Source: Hydractinia symbiolongicarpus (taxonomy: Eukaryota > Cnidaria > Hydrozoa > Anthoathecata > Hydractiniidae). From it: a DNA stretch of 64,000 bases. The stretch lies in the NCBI RefSeq assembly GCF_029227915.1, contig NC_079880.1, positions 1,242,001-1,306,000 of the forward strand, in the 5' to 3' direction. The notes under the pieces are model-generated. The model saw nothing but the letters and a program-made list of their open reading frames with translations, searched no databases and was not told the origin of the DNA. Below are positions 13,481-28,494 of this stretch, piece after piece. The position numbers and the translations under genes were made by a program. Every line of letters begins with the position of its first letter. The first letter of the stretch is position 1.

Positions 13481-14899
13481 CTGGAGTCCACATGTCTCAC
13501 TTATAACATTTAGAAGGTCCCACACTAAGATCAGTTCAATTTAGTTCCACAGTCATTCGTTTCACTGTTAAAAGCGATGCAACCTAGTAATATGAGAAAA
13601 ATATTGCTAAGTACATGTTGGTACGAATATGTGACCCAACCGTTGAAACTCAAATGGACTGACGCCGTTAGAAAGTCAATGAAATGTAGTTTTCGAAACT
13701 GTCGCTATTTCTTGCGCGCGCTATAACGGCTAGGATTGGTCACACAGTAAAAAAATGACTTTCTTATGTCAATTCTTAAATGAAGCGCTACCACAACGTC
13801 CGGTGTAATCGCTGAGTTTCGGCAATCATGTCAAATTAAGAAGAATGTTATTTTTTGGAGTCCAATTGTCTCACTTTCACATTTATAGGGTCACAGTCCA
13901 TAATCAGTTCAATTAAGTCCCACAGTCAATCACTTCGCTGTTAAAAGCCATACAACCTAGTAATACCTGAAAAATATCAAAGAATACATGTTGGTACGAA
14001 TATGTGACTCAACCGTTGTAATTCAAACGGATTAATACTGTTAGAAAGTCAATAAAATGTACTTTTGGAAACTGTTACTATTTCTTGAGCGCGCTATAAC
14101 GGCTAGGATTGGTCACACAGTAAGAAAATGACTTTCTGATGTTAATTCTTAAATGAAGCGCTACCACAGCGTCCAGTGTAATCGCTGAGTTCCAGCAATC
14201 ATGTCAAATTAAAAAGAATGTTATTTGTTGGAGTCGACTTGTCTCACTTATAACATTTAGAAGGTCACAGACTAAAATCAGTTCAATTTAGTCCCACAGT
14301 CGTTCCTTTCACTGTTAAAAGCGATGCAACCTAGTAATATCGGAAAAATATCGCTAAATACATGTTGGTACGAATATGTGATCCAATTGTTGTAACTCAA
14401 ACGGACTGACACCGTTAGAAAGTCAATGAAATGTAGTTTTTGAAACTGTCGCTATTTCTTCAGTGCGTGATAACGGCTAGGAAGGCTCCCACAGTAAAAA
14501 ATGACTTATTAATCTAAATTTTTAAATGAAGCGCTACAACAGAGCCTAGTGTAATCGTTGAGTTCCGCCAATCACGTCAAATTAAGAAGAACGTTACTTC
14601 TTGGAGTCCAATTGTCTCACTTTTACATTTATAGGGTCACAGTCCATAATCAGTTCAATTAAGTCCCACAGTCAATTATTTCGCTGTTGAAAGCCAGACA
14701 ACCTAGTATTACCTGAAAAATATCAAAAAATACATGTTGGTACGAATATGTGACTCAACTGTTGTAACTTAAACGGATTGATATTGTTAGAAAGTCAGTG
14801 AAATGTAGTTTTTGAAACTGTCGCTATTTCTTCAGCGCGTGATAACTGCTAGGATTGCTCCCACAGTAAAAAATGACTTATTAATCTAAATTTTTAAAT

Positions 14900-16390
14900 G
14901 AAGCGCATACCACAGAGCCCAGTGTAATCGTTGAGTTCCGCCAATCACGTCAAATTAAGAAGAATGTTATTTCTTGTAGTCCAATTGTCTCACTTTCACA
15001 TTAATAGGGTCACAGTCCATAATCAGTTCAATTAAGTCCCACAGTCAATTATTTCGCTGTTGAAAGCCATACAACCTAGTATTACCTGAAAAATATCAAA
15101 AAATACATGTTGGTACGATTATGTGACTCAACTGTTGTAACTCAAACGGATTGATATTGTTAGAAAGTCAATGAAATGAAGTTTTTAAAAACTGTCGCCA
15201 TTTCTTCAGCGCGTGATAACGGCTAGGATTGCTCCCACAGTAAAAAACGACTTATTAATCTAAATTTTTAAATGAAGCGCTACAACAGAGCCCAGTGTAA
15301 TCGTTGAGTTCCGCCAATCACGTCAACTTAAGAAGAACGTTACTTCTTGGAGTCCAACTGTCTCACTTTTACATTTATAGGGTCACAGCCCATAATCAGT
15401 TCAATTAAGTCCCACAGTCAATTATTTCGCTGTTGAAAGCCATACAACCTAGTATTACCTGAAAAATATCAAAAAATACATGTTGGTACGAATATGTGAC
15501 TCAACTGTTGTAACTCAAACGGATTGATATTGTTGGAAAGTCAATGAAATGTAGTTTTTGAAACTGTCGCCATTTCTTCAGCGCGTGATAACTGCTAGGA
15601 TTGCTCCCACAGTAAAAAATGACTTATTAATCTAAATTTTTAAATGAAGCGCATACCACAGAGCCCAGTGTAATCGTTGATTTCCGCCAATCAAGTCAAA
15701 TTAAGAAGAATGTTATTTCTTGGAGTCAAATTGTCTCACTTTCACATTAATAGGGTCACAGTCCATAATTAGTTCAATTAAGTCCCACAGTCAATTATTT
15801 CGCTGTTGAAAGCCATACAACCTAGTATTACCTGAAAAATATCAAAAAATACATGTTGGTACGAATATGTGACTCAACTGTTGTAACTCAAACGGATTGA
15901 TATTGTTAGAAAGTCAATGAAATGAAGTTTTTGAAACTGTCGCCATTTCTTCAGCGCGTGATAACGGCTAGGATTGCTCCCACAGTAAAAAATGACTTAT
16001 TAATCTAAATTTTTAAATGAAGCGCATAGCACAGAGCCCAGTGTAATCGTTGAGTTCCGCCAATCACGTCAAATTAAGAAGAATGTTATTTCTTGGAGTC
16101 CAATTGTCTCACTTTCACATTTATAGGGTCTCAGTCCATAATCAGTTCAATTAAGTCCCACAGTCAATCGCTTCACTGTTAAAAGCGATGCAACCTAGTA
16201 ATAACAGATAAATATCGCTAAATACATGTTGATGCGAATATGTGACCAAACCGTTGAAACTCAAACGGACTGACACCGTTAGAAAGTCAGTGAAATGTAG
16301 TATTTGAAACTTTCTCTATTTCTTCAGCGCGCGCTAATGGCTAGGATTGGTCCCACAGTGAAAAATTACTTATTTATCTAAATTCTTAAA
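14900..16390. repeat. Dimer higher-order repeat
   Basis: The aberrant monomer start GAAGCGCATACCACAGAGCC recurs at 14900 and 15646 (746 bp). It alternates with monomers beginning GCGCTACAACAGAGCC. A related GCGCATAGCACAGAGCC start at about 16020 comes only one monomer later. No gene. Confidence 0.6.
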
Positions 16391-17137
16391 TGAAACGCTA
16401 CCACAGCGCCCAGTGTAATCGCTGAGTTCCGGCAATCATGTCAAGTTAAAAAGAATGATATTTCTTGGAGTCCACATGTCTCACTTATAACATTTAGAAG
16501 GTCCCACACTAAAATCAGTTCAATTTAGTTCCACAGTCATTCGTTTCACTGTTAAAAGCGATGCAACCTAGTAATATGAGAAAAATATTGCTAAATACAT
16601 GTTGGTACGAATATGTGACCCAACCGTTGAAACGCAAACGGACTGACGCCGTTAGAAAGTCAATGAAATGTAGTATTTGAAACTTTCTCTATTTCTTCAG
16701 CGCGCGCTAATGGCTAGGATTGGTCCCACAGTGAAAAATTACTTATTTATCTAAATTCTTAAATGAAACGCTACCATAGCGCCCAGTGTAATCGCTGAGT
16801 TCCGGCAATCATGTCAAATTAAGAAGAATGTTATTTTTTGGAGTCCAATTGTCTCACTTTCACATTTATAGGGTCACAGTCCATAATCAGTTCAATTAAG
16901 TCCCACAGTCAATCATTTCGCTGTTAAAAGCCATACAACCTAGTAATACCTGAAAAATATCAAGGAATACATGTTGGTACGAATATGTGACTCAACCGTT
17001 GTAACTCAAACGAATTAATATTGTTAGAAAGTAAATAAAATGTAGTTTTGGAAACTGTCGCTATTTCTTGAGCGCGCTATAACGGCTAGGATTGGTCACA
17101 CAGTAAAAAAATGACTTTCTTATGTTAATTCTTAAAT

Positions 17138-18960
17138 GAAGCGCTACCACAGCGCCCAGTGTAATCGCTGTGTTTCGGCAATCATGACAAATTAAGAAGA
17201 ATGTTATTTCCTGGAGTCCAATTGTCTCACTTTCACATTTATAGTGTCACAGTCCATAATCGGTTCAATTAAGTCCCACAGTCAATCGTTTCGCTGTTAA
17301 AAGCCATACAAACTAGTAATACCTGAAAAATATCAAAAAAAACATGTTAGTTCGAATATGTGACTTAACCGTTGTAACTCAAACGGATTGACACTGTTAG
17401 AAAGTCAATGAAATGTAGTTTTTGAAACTGTCGCTATTTCTTCAGGGCGCGTCAACGGCTAGGATTGGTCCCACAGTAAAGAATGACTTATTTATTTAAA
17501 TTCTTAAATGAAGCGCTACCACAGCGCCCAGTGTAACCGCTGAGTTCCGGCAATCACGCCAAATTAAGAAGAATGTTTTTTCTTGGAGTCCAATTGTCTC
17601 ATTTATCACATTTATCAGATCACAGACCAAAATCAGTTCAATTTAGTCCCACAGTCAATCGTTTCACTGTTAAAGGCGATGCAACCTAGTAGTATCAGAT
17701 AAATATCGCTAAATACATATTGGTACGAATATATGACCCAACCGTTGTAACTCAAACGGACTGACAACGTTAGAAAGTCAGTGAAATGTAGTTTTTGAAG
17801 TTGTCGCTATTTCTTCAGCGCGCGATAACGGCTAGGAATGATACCACAGTAAAAAAATGACTTTTTTATCTTAATTCTTAAATGAAGCGCTACCACAGCG
17901 CCAGGGTAATCGCTGTGTTTCGGCAATCATGAAAAATTAAGAAGAATGTTATTTCCTGGAGTCCAATTGTCTCATTTATCACATTTATCAGGACACAGTC
18001 CAAAGTTAGTTCAATTAAGTCCCACAGTCAATCGTTTCATTGTTAAAGGCGATGCAACCTAGTAATATCGGAAAAATACCGCTAAATACATGTTGGTACG
18101 AATATGTGATCCAACTGTTGTAACTCAAACGGACTGACACCGTTAGAAAGTCAATGAAATGTAGTTTTGAAACTGTCGCTATTTCTTCAGCGCGCGACAA
18201 CGGCTAGGATTGGTCCCACAGTAAAGATTGACTTATTTATCTAAATTCTTAAATGAAGCGCTACCACAGCGCCCAGTGTAATCGCTGAGTTCCGGCAATA
18301 ATGTCAAATTAAAAAGAATGTTATTTCTTGGAGTCCACTTGTCTCACTTATAACATTTATAACGTCACAGATCAAAATCAGTTACATTTAGTCTCACAGT
18401 CAATCGTTTCACTGTTAAAAGCGATGCAACCTAGTAATATGAGAAAAATATCGCTAAATACATGTTGGTACGAATATGTGACGCAATAGTTGTAACGGAA
18501 GCGGATTGATACCGTTAGAAATTCAATAAAATGTAGTTTTTGAAACTGTCGTTATTTCTTCAGCGCGCGCTAATGGCTAGGATTGATCCCACAGCAAAAA
18601 AATGACTTTTTTATCTTTATTTTTAATTGAAACGCTACCACAGCGCCCAGTGTAATGGCTAAATTCCGGCAATCATGTCAAGAAGAATGTTATTTCTTGG
18701 TGTCCAATTTTCTCATTTATCACATTGATCAGGTCACAGTCCAAAGTTAGTTTAATTAAGTCCCACAGTCAATCGTTTCACTTTTAAAAGCGATGCAACC
18801 TAGTAATATCAGATAAATATCGTTTATTACATGTTGGTACGAAAATGTGACCCAGCCGTTGAAACTCAAACGGAATGACACAGTTAGAAAGTCAGTGAAA
18901 TGTAGTATTTGAAACTGTCTCTATTTCTTCGGCGTGCGCTGACGCCTAGGATTGGTCCCA
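17138..18960. repeat. Long-range repeated satellite block, second copy
   Basis: Collinear with 9315-11510 except that one monomer present there (about 10250-10620) is missing here. A third partial copy, starting from the GGCAATAAT monomer, lies at about 26455-27600. Confidence 0.65.
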
Positions 18961-20280
18961 CAGTAAAAAATGACTTTTTTATCTTAATTTTTAATTGAAG
19001 CGCTACCACAGCGCCCAGTGTAATTTCTAATTTCCGGCAATCATGTCAAATTAAGAAGAATGTTATTTCTTGGAGTCCAATTTTCTCATTTATGACATCG
19101 ATCAGGTCACAGTCCAAAGTTAGTTCAATTAAGTCCCACAGTCAATCGTTTCACTGTTAAAAGCGATGCAACCTAGTAATATCAGATAAATATCGCTAAA
19201 TACATGTTGATGCGAATATGTGACCAAACCGTTGAAACTCAAACGGACTGACACCGTTAGAAAGTCAGTGAAATGTAGTATTTGAAACTGTCTCTATTTC
19301 TTCAGCGCGCGCTAATGGCTAGGATTGGTCCTACAGTTAAAAATGACTTTTTTATCTAAATTCTTAAATGAAACGCTACCACAGCGTCCAGTATAATCGC
19401 TGAGTTCCGGCAATCATGTCAAGTTAAAAAGAATGATATTTCCTGGAGTCCACATGTCTCACTTATAACATTTAGAAGGTCCCACACTAAGATCAGTTCA
19501 ATTTAGTCCCACAGTCGCTCGTTTCACTGTTAAAAGCGATGCAACCTAGTAATATCGGAAAAATATCGCTAAATACATGTTGGTACGAATATGTGATCCA
19601 ATCGTTGTAACTCAAACGGACTGACACCGTTAGAAAGTCAATGAAATGTAGTTTTTGAAACTGTCGCTATTTCTTCAGTGCGTGATAACGGCTAGGAAGG
19701 CTCCCACAGTAAAAAATGACTTATTAATCTAAATTTTTAAATGAAGCGCTACAACAGAGCCCAGTGTAATCGTTGAGTTCCGCCAATCACGTCAAATTAA
19801 GAAGAATGTTATTTCTTGTAGTCCAATTGTCTCACTTTCACATTAATAGGGTCACAGTCCATAATCAGTTCAATTAAGTCCCACAGTCAATTATTTCGCT
19901 GTTGAAAGCCATACAACCTAGTATTACCTGAAAAATATCAAAAAATACATGTTGGTACGAATATGTGACTCAACTGTTGTTACTTCAAACGGATTGATAT
20001 TGTTAGAAAGTCAATGAAATGTAGTTTTTGAAACTGTCGCCATTTCTTCGGCGCGTGATAACGGCTAGGATTGCTCCCACAGTAAAAAATGACTTATTAA
20101 TCTAAATTTTTAAATGAGGCGCATACCACAGAGCCCAGTGTAATCGTTGAGTTCCGCCAATCACGTCAAATTAAGAAGAATGTTATTTCTTGGAGTCCAA
20201 TTGTCTCACTTTGACATTTATAGGGTCTTAGTCCATAATCAGTTCAATTAAGTCCCACAGTCAATCGTTCCGCTGTTGAA

Positions 20281-23200
20281 AGCGATGCAACCTAGTAATA
20301 TGAGAAAAATATTGCTAAATACATGTTGGTACGAATATGTGACCCAACCGTTGAAACTCAAACGGACTGACGCCGTTAGAAAGTCAATGAAATGTGGTTT
20401 TGGAAACTGTCGCTATTTCTTGAGCGCGCTATAACGGCTAGGATTGGTCACACAGTAAAAAAATGACTTTCTTATGTCAATTCTTAAATGAAGCGCTACC
20501 ACAGCGTCCAGTGTGATCGCTGAGTTTCAGCAATCATGTCAAATTAAGAAGAATGTTATTTTTTGGAGTCCAATTGTCTCACTTTCACATTTATAGGGTC
20601 ACAGTCCATAATCAGTTCAATTAAGTCCCACAGTCAATCATTTCGCTGTTAAAAGCCATACAACCTAGTAATACCTGAAAAATATCAAGGAATACATGTT
20701 GGAACGAATATGTGACTCAACCGTTGTAACTCAAACGGATTAAAACTGTTAGAAAGTCAATAAAATGTAGTTTTGGAAACTGTCGCTATTTCTTGAGCGC
20801 GCTATAACGGCTAGGATTGGTCACACAGTAAAAAATGACTTTCTTATGTTAATTCTTAAATGAAGCGCTACCACAGCGTCCAGTGTAGTCGCTGAGTTCC
20901 GTCAATCATGTCAAATTAAAAAGAATGTTATTTCTTGGAGTCCACTTGTCTCACTTATAACATTTAGAAAGTCACAGACTAAAATCAGTTCAATTTAGTC
21001 CCACAGTCGTTCGTTTCACTGTTAAAAGCGATGCAACCTAGTATTAGCGGAAAAATATCGCTAAATACATGTTGGTACGAATATGTGATCCAATCGTTGT
21101 AACTCAAACGGACTGACACCGTTAGAAATTCAATGAAATGTAGTTTTTGAAACTGTCGCTATTTCCTCAGCGCGTGATAACGGCTAGGAAGGCTCCCACA
21201 GTAAAAAATGACTTATTAATCTAAATTTTTAAATAAAGCGCTACCACAGAGCCCAGTGTAATCGTTGAGTTCCGCCAATCACGTCAAATTAAGAAGAATG
21301 TTATTTCTTGGAGTCCAATTGTCTCACTTTTACATTAATAGGGTCACAGTCCATAATCAGTTCAATTAAGTCCCACAGTCAATTATTTCGCTGTTGAAAG
21401 CCATACAACCTAGTATTACCTGAAAAATATCAAAAATACATGTTGGTACGAATATGTGACTCAACTGTTGTAACTCAAACGGATTGATATTGTTAGAAAG
21501 TCAATGAAATGTAGTTTTTGAAACTGTCGCCATTTCTTTGGCGCGTGATAACGGCTAGGATTGCTCCCACAGTAAAAAGTGACTTATTAATCTAAATTTT
21601 TAAATGAAGCGCATACCACAGAGCCCAGTGAAATCGTTGAGTTCCGCCAATCACGTCAAATTAAGAAGAATGTTATTTCTTGGAGTCCAATTGTCTCACT
21701 TTCACATTTATAGGGTCTCAGTCCATAATCAGTTCAAATAAGTCCCACAGTCAATCGTTTCGCTGTTGAAAGCGATGCAACCTAGTAATATGAGAAAAAT
21801 ATTGCTAAATACATGTTGGTACGAATATGTGACCCAGCCGTTGAAACTCAAACGGACTGACGCCGTTAGAAAGTCAATGAAATGTGGTTTTGGAAACTGT
21901 CGCTATTTCTTGAGCGCGCTATAACGGCTAGGATTGGTCACACAGTAAAAAAATGACTTTCTTATGTCAATTCTTAAATGAAGCGCTACCACAGCGTCTA
22001 GTGTAATCGCTGAGTTTCGGCAATCATTTCAAATTAAGAAGAATGTTATTTCTTGAAGTCCAATTGTCTCGCTTTCACATTTACAGGGTCACAGTCCAAA
22101 GTTAGTTCAATTAAGTCCCACAGTCAATCATTTCGCTGTTAAAAGCCATACAACCTAGTAATACCTGAAAAATATCAAGGAATACATGTTGGAACGAATA
22201 TGTGACTCAACCGTTGTAACTCAAACGGATTAAAACTGTTAGAAAGTCAATAAAATGTAGTTTTGGAAACTGTCGCTATTTCTTGAGCGCGCTATAACGG
22301 TTAGGATTGGTCACACAGTAAAAAATGACTTTCTTATGTTAATTCTTAAATGAAGCGCTACCACAGCGTCCAGTGTAGTGGCTGAGTTCCGGCAATCATG
22401 TCAAATTAAAAAGAATGTTATTTCTTGGAGTCCACTTGTCTCACTTATAACATTTAGAAAGTCACAGACTAAAATCAGTTCAATTTAGTCCCACAGTCGT
22501 TCGTTTCACTGTTAAAAGCGATGCAACCTAGTATTAGCGGAAAAATATCGCTAAATACATGTTGGTACGAATATGTGATCCAATCGTTGTAACTCAAACG
22601 GACTGACACCGTTAGAAAGTCAATGAAATGTAGTTTTTGAAACTGTCGCTATTCCCTCAGCGCGTGATAACGGCTAGGAAGGCTCCCACAGTAAAAAATG
22701 ACTTATTAATCTAAATTTTTAAATGAAGCGCTACCACAGAGCCCAGTGTAATCGTTGAGTTCCGCCAATCACGTCAAATTAAGAAGAATGTTATTTCTTG
22801 GAGTCCAATTGTCTCACTTTTACATTAATAGGGTCACAGTCCATAATCAGTTCAATTAAGTCCCACAGTCAATTATTTCGCTGTTGAAAGCCATACAACC
22901 TAGTATTACCTGAAAAATATCAAAAATACATGTTGGTACGAATATGTGACTCAACTGTTGTAACTCAAACGGATTGATATTGTTAGAAAGTCAATGAAAT
23001 GTAGTTTTTGAAACTGTCGCCATTTCTTTGGCGCGTGATAACGGCTAGGATTGCTCCCACAGTAAAAAGTGACTTATTAATCTAAATTTTTAAATGAAGC
23101 GCATACCACAGAGCCCAGTGAAATCGTTGAGTTCCGCCAATCACGTCAAATTAAGAAGAATGTTATTTCTTGGAGTCCAATTGTCTCACTTTCACATTTA

Positions 23201-23560
23201 TAGGGTCTCAGTCCATAATCAGTTCAAATAAGTCCCACAGTCAATCGTTTCGCTGTTGAAAGCGATGCAACCTAGTAATATGAGAAAAATATTGCTAAAT
23301 ACATGTTGGTACGAATATGTGACCCAACCGTTGAAACTCAAACGGACTGACGCCGTTAGAAAGTCAATGAAATGTGGTTTTGGAAACTGTCGCTATTTCT
23401 TAAGCGCGCTATAACGGCTAGGATTGGTCACACAGTAAAAAAATGACTTTCTTATGTCAATTCTTAAATGAAGCGCTACCACAGCGTCTAGTGTAATCGC
23501 TGAGTTTCGGCAATCATGTCAAATTAAGAAGAAAGTTATTTTTTGGAGTCCAATTGTCTC
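20281..23560. repeat. Tetramer higher-order repeat, two full units plus a partial third
   Basis: The rare AATGTGGTTTTGGAAACTG occurs at 20391, 21881 and 23371, exactly 1490 bp apart. CATTTCTTTGGCGCGTG at 21531 and 23021 shows the same step. Units run about 20281-21770, 21771-23260 and 23261 onward, and corresponding monomers are much closer to each other than adjacent monomers are. Confidence 0.8.
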
Positions 23561-23939
23561 ACGTTCACATTTATAGGGTCACAGTCCATAATCAGTTCAA
23601 TTAAGTCCCACAGTCAATCATTTCGCTGTTAAAAGCCATACAACCTAGTAATACCTGAAAAATATCAAGGAATACATGTTGGTACGAATATGTGACTCAA
23701 CCGTTGTAACTCAAACGGATTAATACTGTTAGAAAGTCAATAAAATGTACTTTTGGAAACTGTCGCTATTTCTTGAGCGCGCTATAACGGCTAGGATTGG
23801 TCACACAGTAAAAAAATGACTTTCGTATGTTAATTCTTAAATGACGCGCTACCACAGCGTCCAGTGTAGTCGCTGAGTTCCGGCAATCATGTCAAATCAA
23901 AAAGAATGTTATTTCTTGGAGTCCAATTGTCTCACTTTC

Positions 23940-24920
23940 ACATTTATAGGGTCTCAGTCCATAATCAGTTCAATTAAGTCCCACAGTCAATCGTTTCGCT
24001 GTTGAAAGCCATAGAACCTAGTAATACCTGAAAAATATAAAAAAATACATATTGGTACGAATATGTGACTCAACCGTTGTAACTCAAACGGATTAATACT
24101 GTTAGAAAGTCAATAAAATGTAGTTTTGGAAACTGTCCCTATTTCTTGAGCGCGCTATAACGGCTAGGATTGGTCACACAGTAAAAAAATGACTTTCGTA
24201 TGTTAATTCTTAAATGACGCGCTACCACAGCGTCCAGTGTAGTCGCTGAGTTCCGGCAATCATGTCAAATTAAAAAGAATGTTATTTCTTGGAGTCCAAT
24301 TGTCTCACTTTCACATTTATAGGGTCTCAGTCCATAATCAGTTCAATTAAGTCCCACAGTCAATCGTTTCGCTGTTGAAATCCATAAAACCTAGTAATAC
24401 CTGAAAAATATAAAAAAATACATATTGGTACGAATATGTGACTCAACTGTTGTAACTCAAACGGATTGATACTGTTAGAAAGTCAATGAAATGTAGTTTT
24501 TGAAACTGTCGCTATTTCTTCAGGGCGTGATAACGGCTAGGATTGCTCCCAAAGTAAAAATGACTTATTAATCTAAATTTTTGAATGAAGCGCTACCACA
24601 GGGCCCAGTGTAATCGTTGAGTACCGCCAATCACGTCAAATTAAGAAGAATGTTATTTCTTGGAGTCCAATTGTCTCACTTATAACATTTATAAGGTCAC
24701 AGACCAAAATCAGTTCAATTTAGTCCCAAAATCAATCGTTTCACTGTTGAAATCCATAAAACCTAGTAATACCTGAAAAATATAAAAAAATACATATTGG
24801 TACGAATATGTGACTCAACTGTTGTAACTCAAACGGATTGATACTGTTAGAAAGTCAATGAAATGTAGTTTTTGAAACTGTCGCTATTTCTTCAGGGCGT
24901 GATAACGGCTAGGATTGCTC
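23940..24920. repeat. Single-monomer tandem expansion
   Basis: Three consecutive monomers carry the rare TACATATTGGTACG variant, near 24049, 24421 and 24793. They also share other variants such as TCCATAAAACC and GAAAAATATAAAAAAATAC. Confidence 0.6.
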
Positions 24921-26454
24921 CCACGGTAAAAAAATGACTTTCTTATCTTAATTCTTAAATAAAGCCCTACCACAGCGCCCAGTGTAATCGCTGAGTTTCG
25001 GCAATCATGTCAAACTAGGAAGAATGTTGTTTCTGGGAGTCCAATTGTCTCATTTATCACATTTATCAGGTCACAGTCCAAAGTTATATCAATGAATTCC
25101 CACAGTCAATCGTTTCATTGTTAAAGGCGATGCAACCTAGTAATATCGGAAAAATATCGCTAAATACATGTTGGTACGAATATGTGATCCAACCGTTGTA
25201 ACTCAAACGGACTGACACCGTTAGAAAGTCAATGAAATGTAGTTTTTGAAACTGTCGCTATTTCTTCAGCGCGTGATAACGGCTAGGATTTCTCCCACAG
25301 TAAAAAATGACTTATTAATCTAAATTTTTAAATGAAGCGCTACCACAGAGCCCAGTGTAATCGTTGAGTTCCGCCAATCACGTCAAATTAAGAAGAATGT
25401 TATTTCTTGGAGTCCAATTGTCTCACTTTCACATTTATAGGGTCACAGTCCATAATCAGTTCAATTATGTCCCACAGTCAATCATTTCGCTGTTGAAAGC
25501 CATACAACCTAGTAATACCTGAAAAATATCAAAAAATACATGTTGGTACGAATATGTGACTCAACTGTTGTAACTCAAACGGATTGATACTGTTAGAAAG
25601 TCAATGAAATGTAGTTTTTGAAACTGTCGCTATTTATTCAGCGCGCGATAACGGCTAGGATTGGTCCCACAGTAAAAATGACTTATTTATCTAAATTCTT
25701 AAATGAAGCTCTACCAGAGCGCCCAGTGTAATCGCTGAGTTCCGGCAATCATGTCAAGTTAAAAAGAATGTTATTTCTTGGAGTCCACTTGTCTCACTTA
25801 TAACATTTATAAGATCACAGACCAAAATCAGTTCAATTTAGTCCCAAAATCAATCGTTTCACTGTTAAAAGCGATGCAACCTAGTAATATATGAAAAATA
25901 TCGCTAAATACATGTTGGTGCGAATATATGACCCAACCGTTGTAACTCATACGGACTGACACCGTTAGAAAGTCAATGAAATGTAGTTTTTGAAACTGTT
26001 GCTGTTTCTTCAGCGCGCGATAACGGCTAGGATTGGTCCTACGGTAAAAAAATGACTTTCTTATCTTAATTCTTAAATAAAGCGCTACCACAGCGCCCAG
26101 TGTAATCGCAGAATTTCGGCAATCATGTCAAATTAAGAAGAATGTTATTTCTTGGAGTCCAATTGTCTCATTTATCACATTTATCAGGTCACCGTCCAAA
26201 GTTATATCAATGAAGTCCCACAGTCAATCGTTTCATTGTTAAAGGCGATGCAACCTAGTAATATCGGAAAAATATCGCTAAATACACGTTGGTACGAATA
26301 TGTGATCCAACCGTTGTAACTCAAACGGACTGACACTGTTAGAAAGTCAATGAAATGTAGTTTTTGAAACTGTCGCTATTTCTTCAGCGCGTGATAACGG
26401 CTAGGAATGATACCACAGTAAGAAAATGACTTTTTTTTATCTTAATTCTTAAAT

Positions 26455-27600
26455 AAAGCGCTACCGCAGCGCCCAGTGTAATCGCTGAGTTCCGGCAATA
26501 ATGTCAAATTAAAAAAAATGTTATTTCTTGGAGCCCACTTGTCTCTCTTATAACCTTTATAACGTCACAGATCAAAATCAGTTACATTTAGTCTCACAGT
26601 CGATCGTTTCACTGTTAAAAGCGATGCAACCTAGTAATATGAGAAAAATATCGCTAAATACATGTTGGTACGAATATGTGACGCAATAGTTGTAACGGAA
26701 GCGGATTGATACCGTTAGAAAATCAATAAAATGTAGTTTTTGAAACTGTCGTTATTTCTTCAGCGCGCGCTAATGGCTAGGATTGGTCCTACAGCAAAAA
26801 AATGACTTTTTTATCTTTATTTTTAATTGAAACGCTACCACAGCGCCCAGTGTAATGGCTAAATTCCGGCAATTATGTCAAGAAGAATGTTATTTCTTAG
26901 AGTCCAATTTTCTCATTTATCACATTGATGAGGTCACAGTCCAAAGTTAGTTTAATTAAGTCCCACAGTCAATCGTTTCACTTTTAAAAGCGATGCAACC
27001 TAGTAATATCAGATAAATATCGTTAACTACATGTTGGTACGAAAATGTGACCCAGCCATTGAAACTCAAACGGAATGACACCGTTAGAAAGTCAGTGAAA
27101 TGTAGTATTTGAAACTGTCTCTATTTCTTCGGCGTGCGCTGACGCCTAGGATTGGTCCCACAGTAAAAAATGACTTTTTTATCTTAATTTTTAATTGAAG
27201 CGCTACCACAGCGCCCAGTGTAATTTCTAATTTCCGGCAATCATGTCAAATTAAGAAGAATGTTATTTCTTGGAGTCCAATTTTCTCATTTATGACATCG
27301 ATCAGGTCACAGTCCAAAGTTAGTTCAATTAAGTCCCACAGTCAATCGTTTCACTGTTAAAAGCGATGCAACCTAGTAATATCAGATAAATATCGCTAAA
27401 TACATGTTGATGCGAATATGTGACCAAACCGTTGAAACTCAAACGGACAGACACCGTAAGAAAGTCAGTGAAATGTAGTATTTGAAACTGTCTCTATTTC
27501 TTCAGCGCGCGCTAATGGCTAGGATTGGTCCCACAGTGAAAAATGACTTATTTATCTAAATTCTTAAATGAAACGCTACCACAGTGCCCAGTGTAATCGC
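26455..27600. repeat. Long-range repeated satellite block, third partial copy
   Basis: Three monomers in the order GGCAATAATGTC type, AATGGCTAAATTCC type, AATTTCTAATTTCC type match those at about 18254-19400, roughly 22 monomers upstream. Confidence 0.6.
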
Positions 27601-28494
27601 TGAGTTCCGGCAATCATGTCAAGTTAAAAAGAATGATATTTCTTGGAGTCCACATGTCTCACTTATAACATTTAGAAGGACCCACACTAAAATCAGTTCA
27701 ATTAAGTCCCACAGTCAATCACTTCGCTGTTAAAAGCCATACAACCTAGTAATATCGGAAAAATATCAAGGAATACATGTTGGTACGAATATGTGACTCA
27801 ACCGTTGTAACTCAAACGGATTAATACTGTTAGAAAGTCAATAAAATGTAGTTTTGGAAACTGTTGCTATTTCCTCAGCGCGTGATAACGGCTAGGAAGG
27901 CTCCCACAGTAAAAAATGACTTATTAATCTAAATTTTTAAATGAAGCGCTACAACAGAGCCCAGTGTAATCGTTGAGTTCCGCCAATCACGTCAAATTAA
28001 GAAGAATGTTATTTCTTGGAGTCCAATTGTCTCACTTTTACATTTATAGGGTCACAGTTCATAATCAGTTCAATTAAGTCCCACAGTCAAATATTTCGCT
28101 GTTGAAAGCCATACAACCTAGTATTACCTGAAAAATATCAAAAAATACATGTTGGTACGAATATGTGACTCAACTGTTGTAACTCAAACGGATTGATATT
28201 GTTAGAAAGTCAATGAAATGTAGTTTTTGAAACTGTCGCCATTTCTTCAGCGCGTGATAACGGCTAGGATTGCTCCCACAGTAAAAAATGACTTATTAAT
28301 CTAAATTTTTTAAATGAAGCGCATACCACAGAGCCCAGTGTAATCGTTGAGTTCCGCCAATCACGTCAAATTAAGAAGAATGTTATTTCTTGGAGTCCAA
28401 TTGTCTTACTTTCACATTTATAGGGTCTCAGTCCATAATCAGTTCAATTAAGTCCCACAGTCAATCGCTTCACTGTTAAAAGCGATGCAACCTA

